DNA of 64,000 bases from Hofstenia miamia (Eukaryota > Xenacoelomorpha > Acoela). Both the position numbers and the translations under genes were made by a program. Shown in pieces: positions 22,991-35,569 of this stretch. Position 1 is the stretch's first letter. The number at the start of each line of letters is the position of its first letter. The stretch is from contig SCFE01000103.1 of the NCBI GenBank assembly GCA_004352715.1, positions 85,168-149,167 on the forward strand, read 5' to 3'. The notes below the pieces were generated by a model. The model was given only the letters and a program-made list of their open reading frames with translations, had not been told where the DNA came from and ran no database searches.

Positions 22991-24240
22991 ACTGATATTA
23001 ATGAGGGAGGAAATATCTAAACAGGAAATAGTGAAGAAACAGAGAGACAACATAATCCTCAGTGAAATCATAAAAAAGATAAGAGAACCCCACACAACAC
23101 TGTTGAAATTAATGGCAGGTTACTATGAGTGGAAGATAAATAGAAATTGACTGCTTTATGTAGAAGCTAGCAATAACAGAATCACAATACCAGATTACTT
23201 TAAGAGAGAATTGATAAGGAAAATACATGAAAAGGGCCATTTGGGAATTACACACATGGAAAAGACCTTCAACACAAGATTCATTATTACAGCAGTGAGG
23301 AAAGTCATGGAGGTAGTAATCAATAAGTGCACAACATACCTATTACACAATAAACAACATTTTCCAACACAGAGGGCACCACTGGAGAAGATTATTGCAA
23401 CACAACTGAATGAGATAGTTCACATAGATCTGGAGATGCTGTCAAAATACAAAGAGGGTTACCAATATCTACTAGTGATGGTAGACAATTTTACAAAATA
23501 TGCAAGAATGATCCCAATGAGAAACATGATAGCAGAGACTACAGTGGAACTAGTACTGAAGGAATGGATTCTATGACTCAGCACAATGGAAACAATAATA
23601 ACAGATAAGGCACCTCAGTTTGAAAGCAGACTTTTTCAAGAGATGGCAAAACTTCTGGAAATAGCAAGCAAATGGACAACCATGTACCACCCACAGGCCA
23701 ATGGAGCAGTGGAGCCGCTCAATCAAACACTGATTAAATTAATCAGGGTGGCAACATCAAGGATAGGTGGTAATAAATGGAGAGAAGTCATTGAGATGGT
23801 CAAATATTATTACAATACATCAGTGCACGCAACAATGGGAGTGACACCATTCAAAGCAATGTTTGAAAGAGATGCAACAACACTGTTCTAAATGCAATAT
23901 ACCAATTACAGCAAAAATTTAAACAATGAATAAGTAAATCAACTAAAAAAGCAGATTACAGGGATCCATGAAACAAGGTGTCATAATATAAAGAAATCAG
24001 CTGTGAAACAATTCAATTATAATAAAAAAATTTATGGACATGCACACAAGGTAGGAGACAAGGTATACATGTTCACACCAATGAAACTCACAGACACAAA
24101 CAAGTCTGGAAACTAAAAACAGTATGATCTGGCCCTCACACAATAACACAAACATTACCAAATAATGAATACATGTTAGACAATGATAGACTGTTACATT
24201 TTCATAACTTAAAGAGAGCAACAGCAGATATTGAGGAGAC
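22991..24240 (+). pseudogene. copy B integrase
   Basis: The N-terminal zinc-binding part is recognisable (HEKGHLGITHMEKTF, then VVINKCTTYLL with one Cys lost). The core has HIDLEMLSKYKEGYQYLLVM (first Asp, about 23421), IITDKAPQFESRLFQEMAKL (second Asp, about 23595) and NGAVEPLNQTL (Glu, about 23701). The C-terminal domain keeps VYMFTPMKLT. A TGA at 23574-23576 splits the core, and the GPY segment near 24130 is frameshifted. Confidence 0.8.
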
Positions 24241-27200
24241 AAAGATAAATGAGAATGCTGAATTCAAAATATGCTGAATTAACAGCAATGAAATTATATA
24301 TGATATGTGTGATTTAGATAGCTTACCTGAGGAAGAATTTGATGAGGAATTCACAGCAGATATCAGAGGTGAAAACACAGGAGAGAGTGCTGCTGCAAAG
24401 GACAGCAAGCAATAAACCTATATATGACCCTGAAATATGGGATTTAAATTTACTACCTGAATTTAGGAATCTAAAAGGAAATGATGCACCCACTGATGAA
24501 GAAGAGAGTGCAAAGGAAAAGGAAATGATGCACCCACTGATGAAGAAGAGAGTGCAAAGGAACCAACAACAGGAGGAGCTCTCAATCATGAACAGAAGAA
24601 GGAGAGTACACAAAAGTTCTCAAACCAGATGTTGACTCCAGGGCAGAAGGGATGAGAACAAAAAGCTGATGAATAGATGACATAGATTGAGAAGGCATCT
24701 TAGTAGTCCCCAAGGCTGATTCAAGGGCAGGGAGACAAACAGACAAAAAGCCTCTCCCAACAAGGATCTGCAAAGCTGATTCAAGTGCACACAGAAAACT
24801 GGTGCACAGCAGCACAACTTTCCTTCCAAGAGTCCACAATGCCTATTCAAGGATGGTGAAACACTTGGAGTTCCAGAGGAAGATGTAAGTGGTGGAAGAA
24901 CCATGGAGATACAAAAGTGATTCAAGGCTGACATTATCCTGACAGGAACCACAACAAAGAGAGAGAGAAAAACAGATGTCTAAAATCAATGGAGAATAGA
25001 ACCACAAAGATGTGTTATAATGCTTTCAAAAAATTGTCACCAGAAACAAAATCACATATGAGAAAAGTCGCAAAAACTGAAGGAAGAAATTTACCACTAG
25101 TACTAGATGCAAATAACAGGCCAAAGGTAAATGTGATAATAATTTACCCACAAGACATGAATGAAACACTGGAAAGACCCTACATGCGGAGTACAGTACA
25201 CATTATATTTGATGAAGATTTTACACTGGAAACAACACAAGCTATAATGGCCCATAAGGATCACAGAGCAGAGATTCCAGAAGTAAGCATGGATCAAGAC
25301 AACTTGACAATCATATATGTCTTCAAAGAGAAAGAATACAATAAGAATTTGGAGAAAAACATAGATCAAACACTAAGAATAGCAAAAGTACAAAAGGTAA
25401 GAGTGGTAATAATCACAAGATCAACAATCAATGATATTCTGAAACATCTATTTGACGCATGTATGCAAACAATGGAAAAAATAATCACATGCATCATAAT
25501 GAACAAGAACCTGATGGGGAAGATGTTGATAGTGGATATGGAAAACAAGGCAGGGATATGCCCAAATGAAATAATGATATTCAAGGAGCCAATGAGGAAG
25601 CACATGTGGGGAACAACATCAGAAACACAGCTTAAACAACTGGAGAACCAACCATGGATCACAACAAGAAAAATCATAAAACAAAACTGGTGAGCACTGA
25701 GGAAATAAGAAATGCAGCAGTACTAAAGAAAGTGCAGAAAATATTTGAAAAGGAAATGGAAAGATATGAGGGAGACAGTCTGTGATGCACATTTACTAAG
25801 ATAATCAGGAGTATGGAAATGATGAAAAAAGGCAGGATATCTGAACCAGTAGAAGTCTGCAAAATGGCAATGAAGACACAGAGGGAAATGATGAAGGAAG
25901 AGGAGCTATTCACATCCTCTCAGTTATTATTATCTCCTAAAACACAGCAGGCAATCAATAGAATAAACATCAAAAAGTGGGCAGAAGTGAGCCCAGCAAG
26001 AACAATTGAATGGATAGATACAGATGATGAATGATTCTTAGTCAAAATTAAACTAACAAGAAAATCCAGAGAATTTAAGGAAAGGAATTTCCAAAACATC
26101 AAAGAACAACAGACAGTGGCAACAATGAAGCTAATGTTTACAGAGGCATTCACGAGAATGGAACTAGAAGAACTGCTTAAGCTGTATAACCAATTGGCAG
26201 TGGATGTCAAATGCATAACTTCAAGAATAGACATCAAGGAAGAAATACGATTAAAATTGAGCAGGAAAGGACTCACACAAGCATTCTGGAGCACAATCTT
26301 GGAAGGAAAAATGAATTACCCCGCCATGATAGGCCTAGCAGTTTGCCAAAAACAATGGGCCCATAAAAACACATAGAACTACAAATTGAGATGAAGATTC
26401 TAATTTGCACACCACCACCATATCAATACCAATGGTCCTCCCATGATGGAGACTGTCAAAGGAAGTCAGAGTAGCTAAAGCCTTCCTACATGAATAGAAA
26501 TCTTACATTAATACAAAAGAAAAAGTGAGAGTGATAAAGAATGAAATGATTACAAGAAATCAAAAGAGATAATGCTGAAAAATGGCAATTGAGAAAGAGT
26601 GTGCATTGAAAGAACAATAACACTATACCAACTGTACACACAGGGGAAACCCATTCACACACAACTGAAGGATTTAAGACATGAAGTAGAAAGCCACACT
26701 CTGAAAGCACTAATGCTATTCCCCAGGGTTAAAGACATAGTTTGGAGAGATATCTGGGAAAAGAAATACCACTACTACAATGTCACAAAAAGAGTAGAGT
26801 TTGTAATGATGATGAGAATAAATAAGAATGATCTGAATAAAATAAGTGAACAAGAGGTAATTGACAATATCAGTTTCTTTTACAAGGACGTGGCAAATAC
26901 ATGAAGTCTGAGGAAGGTTTTCACATTCTTTTACCCAGATAATCAAATATGAGAAGATCTAACCCACATGAGCCAGGCTGATGCACAAATGACACTAATG
27001 ATTGGAATTAAAGGAATACAACTCTACCAAAAATACTATGACATATTCTCACAGAAAATCAACAAGCTACAAGAAATCACACAAATCTCCAAAAACATCT
27101 GAGAGGAAAAATTCTTAAATTATGCTAACACAGTAACTACTGAAAGAGATGCTGTCCTGAAAATGGCAAAACAAGCTGAATTTGAAAAAACCAAATGGGA

Positions 27201-27292
27201 AGACCAAGAGGCAGCATCAATAGTTTGAAAAGCAGACACTCTAGTACATGGAGAGTGAGCTGTGCTAAAAATAAAGTAAGCTTAGGAGGGCA
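24241..27292 (+). pseudogene. copy B post-integrase coding region, function unknown
   Basis: The pol tail with PIYDPEIWDLNLLPEFRNLK (24416-24475) is followed by repeats of GATTCAAGGGCA type and a GTAAGT at 24886-24891. The unknown protein follows; the first block is 24989-25693 (YNAFKKLSPETKSHMRK, later YPQDMNETLERPYMRSTVHI). About 0.6 kb is missing near 25468 compared with copies A and C. Later blocks are 25813-26034, 26116-26376, 26599-26904 and onward to 27280. The protein is hydrophilic with no signal peptide or membrane segment, so it is not a typical envelope. It ends at the polypurine tract. Confidence 0.6.
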
Positions 27293-28669
27293 TGCAGCAT
27301 CATCCAAATCAACTAAGCTGCTAACATCAAATCAGAAAGAGAATAGGATCAAAGAAGAATTATGATTAGAAATATTGTTAAATTATACAATCAGTTTAGA
27401 TTAATTTGTGCAACCAAGTAAAAATAAGTGTCAACTATGAGAGATTAGTATCTGTCTATAATAATGCTTTTGGCAAAACTGAGGGGGCAAAGTTGCTTCC
27501 ATTATTTTTAACTGCCATATTGGCAGACAAAGAGTTTAAATTTGAAATTGACAGGTACTTTTCCAAAATTACTATAAATAGATTCAACTCACTGTAAGAC
27601 ATTGATAAAAAATTTTATTCAGAATTCTTACATTGTTCTATTGATACAATTTGATTATTTAATACAATGTCAAGCTAAGTGAGTTGTGTTTAGTAGTGGT
27701 CTGGATCCATCATGAGATTGATTCTAGGGTATTTGTGCCAGATCATGAAAGTGCACTTATGTTAGGTATAGGGGTTTTTCTCTCATTTAGTTGACTATCA
27801 ATCAATTAGTACATGTATTAAAAATAATAGATTTGAAATACAGTTGGATGACTGAAACCTAGGAATTNTCAGATAAAATCTTTCTCTAGTCTTGCTCGTT
27901 CGAATGAGCTATCAAAATCCAAAATCCATGGACTCAAACTCCCATACCAAAATTTCCCATTTTGCCTACTTTGCTGTTTTTTGACCGTTTTTGACCAATT
28001 TTTATGCATTTAACCAATATTGTGCAAAATCTATGTTGCGAAAAATTCTAATTTTAATATATTCTTGAATCGCNAATACAGTTGGATGACTGAAACCTAG
28101 GAATTATACCTATAATATTTTAGATCCAAATTATTGACTATAACATGACTGATAAAGTGACTGAGTATGTACTAATTAATAAATATAGGTTAGGAAGCTG
28201 CCAAATATTAAACTGATTATTAAGGCCAATATATTTTGGTAATGGCTACATGTAAAATTAATCAAGAAGCTAGTAACAAGTCATGTTGCATATTCATGAA
28301 ACACTTTTACAAAATAGAGACTAAGTCGAATTTTGTCTTATCTTGAGTATACACTGAGCTAGGATAGGGTACACATAAGTTACATCATTGAGCTGAGAGG
28401 TGGAACTCAACCAAGTGGATCATTGATGGACTGGTAAAACTGGATGTGGAGATCAGCTTTGGGAAGGTGCTCACCATTGATCTTTGGAGAGATTGCTGTA
28501 TGGCTTCATCAACTAAATAGTGAACAGTTAAATCTAGTTATGTTACATTAACCAAAATATGCAAAAGCTAAACAGTATCTAGTTAGTAAATCCCTACCTG
28601 CAAATATACAACAGATGTTATAGAGTAACAAAGGATGAACAGTAATGATGCCTGGTAGAGGATGTTACA
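27293..28669 (+). repeat. 3' LTR of copy B, with N-bounded insert
   Basis: From TGCAGCATCATCC to GGATGTTACA. It is collinear with the 5' LTR except for 205 bp of unrelated sequence (27869-28073) enclosed by single Ns. The 30 bp before the first N (..ACAGTTGGATGACTGAAACC..) are repeated after the second. Removing insert and repeat gives about 1.14 kb, equal to the 5' LTR. Confidence 0.8.
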
Positions 28670-30560
28670 GTAAAGCTAATGATGCTGAAAAAGCATTCAT
28701 GGACAAATTAAGCAAAACAATAACACAAAAAGTTGAACAAAAATGAGATTGGAAAATCAATACAGAAATGCTGTTTAAGGAGTCCATATTACCTGAAACA
28801 AGAAATGATTATATTATCCCCTGTAAAGCAATCTTGCCCAAATTTACAGGAAGAATAGACAATTACTAGCCTACATTTAGTGACTTGATCCAGATGTTTG
28901 AAATGACTATGAGGGAAAGAAAAGTCGTACATGTGGCTACACCAGCTAGGTTTCCATTTCACTTAAATAGAGTGGCTTATCAACACTATCTTGTGAATAA
29001 TACAGAAATAAATGTCAACTCAGAAAGCATAAGCAAATTACAGTGAAGAAAGTTTTAAGAATCAATATAGAATGATACTAAATAATCAAAAATGAACAAA
29101 TGCAGTGACTTGAGAAATTATCTGTCACCAGTTGAATGAATGCTGAGATTAAGCTCAAGAGAAGAGAGATACTTGGAATATGATAAATTCTCTCACATAT
29201 GTAAATAAATACAAGAGTTGATAAGGCAGCAATTCAAAATATAATCTGACACAGATTATCCTTTGGACAAGATAATCAGAAAGGGTTTGGCAATCCACAT
29301 AAAATTAGAAAATAATGCTGGGATAAAGGAAAAGCTAATGTCAACCAATAAGCCAAATGCAGTAACACAGGAAAACATAACAAAAGGGTTTGCAAATAAG
29401 CCATATAAAAGCAAATCTGGAGAAAAAAATGAAATGAAAATAAAACTTAAAGATGGGATGATGAAAAAGATGTAAAGCGTCCTTCCTCTGGGAATATAGG
29501 ACACACAAAAAAAAAGATTGTAAGAGGTAAATTAATATCATACAGGATATCAAAGCATACTATGATGACAAAGATTTATTTGATGAGGAAGAAGAAAGTA
29601 CATCCAGGTAAGAAAACAAGCACCCATTTTGATAATGACAAGACTAATAAAAGCAAATACTATTACAGTAGTAGTAAATGGAATCATGTTGAATGCCACC
29701 ATAGATACAGGAGTGATCAATGGTAGACACAGAAAGAAATTCACTGCCTTACAAAGTCATCATAGGGAGTGACTTCCTAACAAAACACAGATGTCTAATA
29801 GACTACACAACTAAAACAATCAAAGTGCAAGAAGAAATTATACCTACAGAAGAGAAAAATTAAGATGAAATAATTATATTTAAGTTAGTAAAAAAATGTA
29901 AACTTACAACTGTACAACTTGAAAATATATTCCATAATACAGACAATCCAATCACAACAGAAAAAATGTTATACAAACAAATGGGAATTAACACAAGAAA
30001 ATATCTCTACCATCTAGCCTGTGCACTGTAAAACAAAGTAGAGGAAAAATCACAATACTGAATGTGACCAACAGAGTAGTAATTGTAAAAAAGAGACAGT
30101 AAAAATAATTACAAATATACAAGTAATCAAGAAGAGCATTAATATATTGAAACTAAGGACAAAGAACACAACAAAATACTGGAAATGAAGAAAGAACAAA
30201 ATAAACACCTAAATTAAAATGAGGAAGAGAAACTAAGAAAAATCTTACATAGACATTAAAAAATCTTTAATTATGGTGAAATTAGTGTTGGCCAGGCAGT
30301 AGGGGAAATGCATAAAATAATAACAACCACGAAAGACCTGATAAATTTACCAGTGAGAAAGGTACCAGAACACATGAAGGACAACTAATAAAATTCTCAA
30401 TGAGCTGATAGACAAAAAATTATAAGAACAGGCAATAGTCCCTTTGCAGCACCAACAGTATTTGTCAAACAGGAAAATAAGTACAGATTTTACATAGATG
30501 TTAGAAAACTCAATGATGTTAAGAAAAAGATGCCTACCAAAGAAAGATAAAGGAAAAACT
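28670..30560 (+). pseudogene. Ty3/gypsy copy D: gag 3' part, protease and RT start
   Basis: Continuation of the element interrupted at 17002. It has a capsid-like part (PCKAILPKFTGRIDNY, stop, PTF.. at about 28821), a decayed knuckle near 29470, a protease site NATIDTG (about 29690-29710), and an RT N-terminal part (ISVGQAVGE, 30282-30308; FVKQENKYRF, about 30462). The RT stops near 30545 and LTR-like sequence follows, so most of pol is deleted. It is more decayed than copy B, as expected for the older host element of a nested insertion. Confidence 0.6.
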
Positions 30561-30599
30561 TTTTAGTGATTTATATTTCTGTAATTTCACCATATCTAT

Positions 30600-31045
30600 A
30601 AATTGTAGAATTTGCAAAAATAAGTGAATTATTTAACTAAGATAGTATCTGTTGACAAGTTGCCATTTGACAAATTTTAGAGAGCAAACTTTGCTTAGGC
30701 TAATTAATAATCACATGGCAGCAAAATTAGCAGAAATACAATATCTGATAGTTACAGACAGGTATATCTTCATTTGTTTGCACACTTCTAGCATAAATAT
30801 TGTGTACAAAATTTTAATGGTTGATGAATTAAATTACTTTGGATTTATTTTTCATGGCATAGATTTGATTTCTAATGCAAACGTCAAATCACATGAGTAG
30901 TCCTCAGAACCCCCAAAGTCAATTATCAGAATTTTCATTGGGCTGCTCCTTTATTTGTTTGAGCTGATGAAAGCATTTAATGAAAGTTTGCTTATAAGTT
31001 AAGTATAGGAATAGGAGTTTTTATCATTGTAGCTTTCCTATCATC

Positions 31046-31047
<2 letters not shown>
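30600..31047 (+). repeat. LTR-like sequence, probable 3' LTR remnant of copy D
   Basis: It shares LTR phrases with the family: 'tagtatctgttgacaa' at 30642, 'ggcagcaaaattagcaga' at 30717, 'gacaggtat' at 30758, and 'ttaagtataggaataggagttttta' at 30999-31023. It is cut on the right by an AT microsatellite. Confidence 0.5.

Positions 31048-31089
<42 letters not shown>
31048..31089. repeat. (AT)n microsatellite
   Basis: About 20 AT units with no interruption, at the junction between the LTR remnant and the next LINE copy. Confidence 0.95.
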
Positions 31090-31092
<3 letters not shown>

Positions 31093-31289
31093 ATTACTCA
31101 ACAGGCAGTGCAAACAATAGAGTTTCTCCTGCTAGAGAGACAAGTCATGCATTGGCACTACAAGTGCATAGTAAATATTGCTAGAAGATAGTCAACATCG
31201 GCCAGGTGCAGATTCTAAATTAGAAATGCACTTCATGGCATTGTTGAAAGCAAAGTTACAAGAATCTAAATCGTCATTTGGATATTTTA

Positions 31290-33085
31290 GGGGGCTGTCT
31301 CACATTCCAGGGGGTTCAGCCCCCTTGATCATCTGTGGTTACTCTACTCCACTTATTCTTCTGTTATGTACATTGATTTTGTTGAAGAATTTTGACAAAT
31401 TTTGTAATTCTAAATTACCACAGAAACTTGATACTTTTGGCGTCCCATACAATCTTATGAAGTGGTGTCATCATATGTTGCTGATCTTAAGCAAGGAGTC
31501 ATTGTCTGCTTAGCATTATCTAATTATCCAAATTTTCCAAGTACCATATTACAAAGCTCAATCTTGGATCCATTACTACACTTTTTTATAGATGATCTAC
31601 CTGAACTTTGCATGAATACTATTACATATCTTTTGCTTATGACATTAAATTGTTCTCTACATCAATTTCACTACTTGCATCTGATTTCATTTCTATCACA
31701 AATTTGGCAAATATCAATGAAATGAAATTCAATGGAAACATATGTTAGGAATTTTCTTTACATGGTACAAATTCGATTAACATAGTGGAATAGAAACTAA
31801 GATTAGTTTTTCAAATACTGTCAAAAATGCTTGTTTTTATATTTAAAAGTTTGTCATGGAATATTCATATCGTAAATAGAATTAAATCAATTAATTATAT
31901 TTGTTATTTCAATCATAATATTCCATGTAATATTGAGCTAGAAATGAACACGTGTATATATAACACTAATTAAATTAAATCCGGCATACACTTCTTAAAT
32001 ATGGGGTTTTAGGCTTTCAAATCATAAAAATGCATACTACAAATTGATATTTCCAAAGTGTGATTATGAAGAAAGATTAAATAGATTACACACATGACCT
32101 ATTTCATTGTACTTACAGCTTTCAGAGTAATTATATCTTAACAAATTATTAAACCTTAAAGTTGATTTAACCTACATCAAATTTAAAAACATTTTTATTC
32201 CTTGTGCTTTATAAAGAAGATCAACGAAATATTAGAAGCAAGAGTTTATGAGTAATTTATATTTTCAAAGAATAGTGAAGATAATGAAATATTTGCATCT
32301 CAATATTGAACATCTCTGATCATTCCCAAGAAAAGTTTTCTAGTGAATTCAAAATATTTTTTGAATTATTGCTTAATAATCTACAACATCAATAATCATT
32401 CTTAGTTTCATCTCATAGGCAATTGCTCTTATCAGAGAAATGAACTTCAGGTTTACGAAATAGTGCAAAAATTGGCTATGGGCATATAAAGTATGTCAAT
32501 GATCAATCTAATTTTTCTATTTACCCTATATAATTTAGATGTGCCCTAAATGTTTCAAAGAGATATTCTTCCAGAAAAGCACTTTATTTCTAGATCTATC
32601 CTTTTCCCAAGACAGCTAATTATTTTTAACACAAGGTTACATTTTCTTGAGCTCATAAAGAAATTACAACCTCATAATTCTATTCATAAGCAGAATTCCA
32701 TATCAAAGCACTTTATCTGCATTAGATTTAGAAAAAAGTTTTGAAGCAATCTTTAATTAGTACCACTGTTCGAACTTGGAACTCATTCCCTAAAAAGATA
32801 AAGAACATTGAAAAATTTCAACCTTTTAAGAAGCATATCGAAATTTTCCTCAATCAAAAGTATATTTCGAGTAAAGCATGGTTAAGATACAAGTTCTACA
32901 ATGATTACTATGCGGCATCTCGTTTTTGAAATCTTTTGGCAATTTATACCTTGCATTGTAGACTTATTGTATATGGTGTTTTGTTCTATTGTATGTATTT
33001 GCATGCATGTTTTGTAGATTTTATGATGCTATTCAGATGAATTACCAGTTTTTAATTGTTAATATCTAATATTGTCCTCACCATA
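31290..33085 (+). pseudogene. LINE (CR1/L2-like), RT palm to 3' end
   Basis: Reading frames in order: FCNSKLPQKLDTFGVPYNLM (about 31400-31459), SNYPNFPSTILQSSILDPLL and FFIDDLPELC (31522-31611, the 'QGSILGPLL..YINDLP' box), then after 0.9 kb of broken frame the C-terminal tail RTWNSFPKKIKNIEKFQPFK at 32771-32830. The 3' UTR phrase 'atgatgctattcagat' matches the LINE end near 818. Stops and shifts throughout, so it is inactive. The minus-strand fragment at 1210-1885 is a second copy of its palm region. Confidence 0.65.
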
Positions 33086-33361
33086 GGTGCAATTGATTTT
33101 TTAGAAGCAATTATTTTGTTACAAATTAACATTTAAGTCATTTTTTGCAATTGCACATGTCTTCATGGCCAAATTCTTTACTACTTTTGTTATATTTCAT
33201 TTGTTGATGAATAATTTTAACTATTAATGTTAGGGAAAAATATTCTGTGCACCCATAATACTGGGATGGCCAATCTTGATATTTTTGTCATATTGTTTGT
33301 ATAATTGTTACAAGTAAAGTAAATTATTCGTTTTTTGAGCAAGTTTTAAAAACAGCTATTA

Positions 33362-34995
33362 CAGTACTGGAAATATGTATTTGACCACCGTGTGATTTTG
33401 AATAAATAATCAACATTCATTGTATGGAGTGCGCCTAAGATTATAACTAGGTGTTACTTTGATTGAGAAAGGAAAATCTGTAATTCTAATACCATAAAAC
33501 CATTGGCTATTAATTTTTAATCAAAATTAAGAACTTGTATTGCAAAAATGTATTCGGCAAACTAAGAAAAATTTAACATATGAGCAAATCCGAAAAAAGT
33601 AAGTTCAAAATAAGATACACAACTAAATAATTGATGCAATACAAGCACCTAGCAACAACATTGTCTCTTCTAATATTTTGTAGGGTGTCCTTTTGAGCGC
33701 ATAATAGCTTCAAGGCAATCATTGATTGAGCAAATAGTATTTCAATAAAGCTGTTGGGAATTGCATAAAATTCTGTTTTTATTGCGCTCTACAGCTCATC
33801 TTCAGTGTGAAGAGTATGCTGTCCAATTTGAAATTAGACCTCTTTCCACATTTTTTCGATAATGTTAAGGTCTGAAGATTGGCCAGGCCAGTCAGAAAGG
33901 ATAACAACCCCATTATTTTGGAAGAAGTTCTTTTTCTTTTGAGGTATGACATGGAGCACCATCCTGCTGATACATTGAATCACTTGTAAGGAGTGGCAAG
34001 AGTTTCTTTTCTAGAATCCGATCATATTGAGAGCTTCAGAGAGTACCAGTGATGTAAACAATTTGTGAAAGCCACACTCCATATTGCACCCCATACCATT
34101 ACAGACTTCCCACTGTACTTCATTGTCCCCGAGTAAATTGAGGCAAGATTCTGAACTTCTGCTCAGTTGGTATTTTTATCAACATTCCTTTTGATGAGTA
34201 TAACTCAAATCTTGACTCATCTGAAAATATAACATTTGACCAATGTTCTGATGAATTATCTCTCATTAAATTGGTCCACCTCAGCTGGTGTAATCTTTGC
34301 TTTGAGGTTAAGAATGACTTTCTGGATACCACAAAAGTCCCAATTGAGTACTTCTTCATGATTTTTCGCACAGTTCTTGCTATCACGAGGTGACCATCAG
34401 CCCATTCCTTGCGAAGTTCCTCTTAAGTATGCTGGGATTTCGCTTTGAAACGCACACAAGATCTGATTGGGCGTCTTTGGAGGCCTTCTTTGTTCTTCCG
34501 GATTTTGGCTTGGGGCAATGATGTTTTCAAAAGTGAAAAGTCTGATGACTTCCCCGACAGTACTTCAAGGTCGCTCTTCAAGTTGGGCTAAATTACGTTG
34601 ACTCATCCCCTCCAAATGTTAGGAAATAATCAACTCGCGGATGGCAAGAGTTACGTAACCATGCATCATATATGGCAAAGAAAGACTGTTATTAGACATT
34701 TTCATAATAAATACACTGAAAAATGCTCAACCAATGAAATTTTCTATAAATTCTCTGATTTGGTCTGAAGTGGGTGAATACATTTTTCCAAGAAAAGATT
34801 AGCTAACTACAAGCATTATGTAGCATTTCTCCTAGATATTTAAAGTATAAACGTATAATTATGTTTCAACATTGATGAATTCCTTTTTCTGCAACACCAA
34901 ATCTAATTTAAAAATACCTATAACATTCTTGGCTTCAATTTCTTAGAAATCTTTAAGACAAATCATGGGTGGCTGAATTCTTTTTTCCAGTACTG
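33362..34995 (-). mobile_element. Tc1-like element (DD34E type) with TIRs
   Basis: Both ends carry imperfect inverted repeats starting CAGTACTGGAAA, flanked by TA (33360-33361 and 34996-34997), the Tc1/mariner target duplication. Size 1634 bp. On the minus strand the decayed transposase shows HWSNVIFSDESRFELYSSKG (first Asp, 34181-34240), YQQDGAPCHT (second Asp, about 33950-33980) and DWPGQSSDLNIIEKMWKEV (catalytic Glu, about 33835-33895). The family normally encodes about 340 residues and cuts and pastes the element in the nucleus. Several stops and shifts make this copy inactive. Confidence 0.85.
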
Positions 34996-34997
34996 TA

Positions 34998-35294
34998 TTT
35001 TTTCGCGAAAATAAACAATCCTGTATTTCATTACACACTTTGTTTGATCTGCAAGCAATTTTAATAGTGCCTAAACTGCACTAACTAAATTATTATATCA
35101 GTTAGAATACATTTAAGAACAATATTATCTAAAAAAACTTATTGTATAGTAATGATGTTCATGTTTTCCGAAACTGCTCTATAAAAGAACATGAATATTC
35201 AAAAGCTCAGTATAATTACTTTTAATATCCAGTTGAATGACTGGTAAGCGTATTGGCATTGATAATGGCATGACAATAAATATGTCAGTGTANA
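34998..35294. other. no gene recognised
   Basis: AT-rich sequence between the Tc1-like element and the MULE fragment. It ends close to the single-N join at 35293. Confidence 0.4.
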
Positions 35295-35535
35295 CTAACC
35301 GTCTATAATTTGAAATAAGAACTAAGTCTCCACTTTTTCTCAAAATCGCCTGACAAAATTGAAAAAAAACATCCACGTATAGTTGTTCAGGTAGTAGACA
35401 GCTAACAGTTTGATGCATCCCTTTTTCAAAGTCGAGTAAAATGTTTCCAGATTTTGATCCAATGCCCATTTCAGAACCGCATTCTAATACTGCCGAGATT
35501 ATTACTTTGTAGGTTGCCTGCGATTTTCTAAAAAT
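35295..35535 (-). pseudogene. Mutator-like (MULE) transposase fragment
   Basis: The minus strand reads YKVIISAVLECGSEMG, then ILLDFEKGMHQTV and FFQFCQAILRKSGD. It matches, from memory of the MULE domain, the pattern 'DFE.a...A....p......C.FH..QA..RK'. The normally conserved His after the Phe pair is Gln here. Only about 75 codons remain. One side is cut by the N at 35293 and the other by the mariner-like element at 35570. Confidence 0.5.
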
Positions 35536-35569
35536 ACATCTAAAATGTATATATATATATGTATGTATA

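Larger units (their letters stand above)
17003..28669 (+). mobile_element. Ty3/gypsy retrotransposon copy B, both LTRs present
   Basis: Complete insertion: LTR 17003-18147, interior 18148-27292, polypurine tract AGGAGGGCA (27284-27292), LTR 27293-28669. Flanks carry GTAA on both sides (16999-17002 and 28670-28673), a 4-bp target duplication. Gene order is gag, protease, RT-RNase H, integrase with GPY motif, then an unknown post-integrase region; integrase after RT-RNase H is the Metaviridae order. The LTRs differ at roughly 6-7% of positions by eye, so the insertion is old. Many stops and frameshifts and a 0.6-kb deletion near 25468 leave it inactive. Confidence 0.85.

Noticed and set aside
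24989-25693. Unknown post-integrase frame as a classical envelope gene
   Set aside because: No signal peptide, cleavage site or membrane anchor is visible in any of the three copies, although position alone would suggest env.
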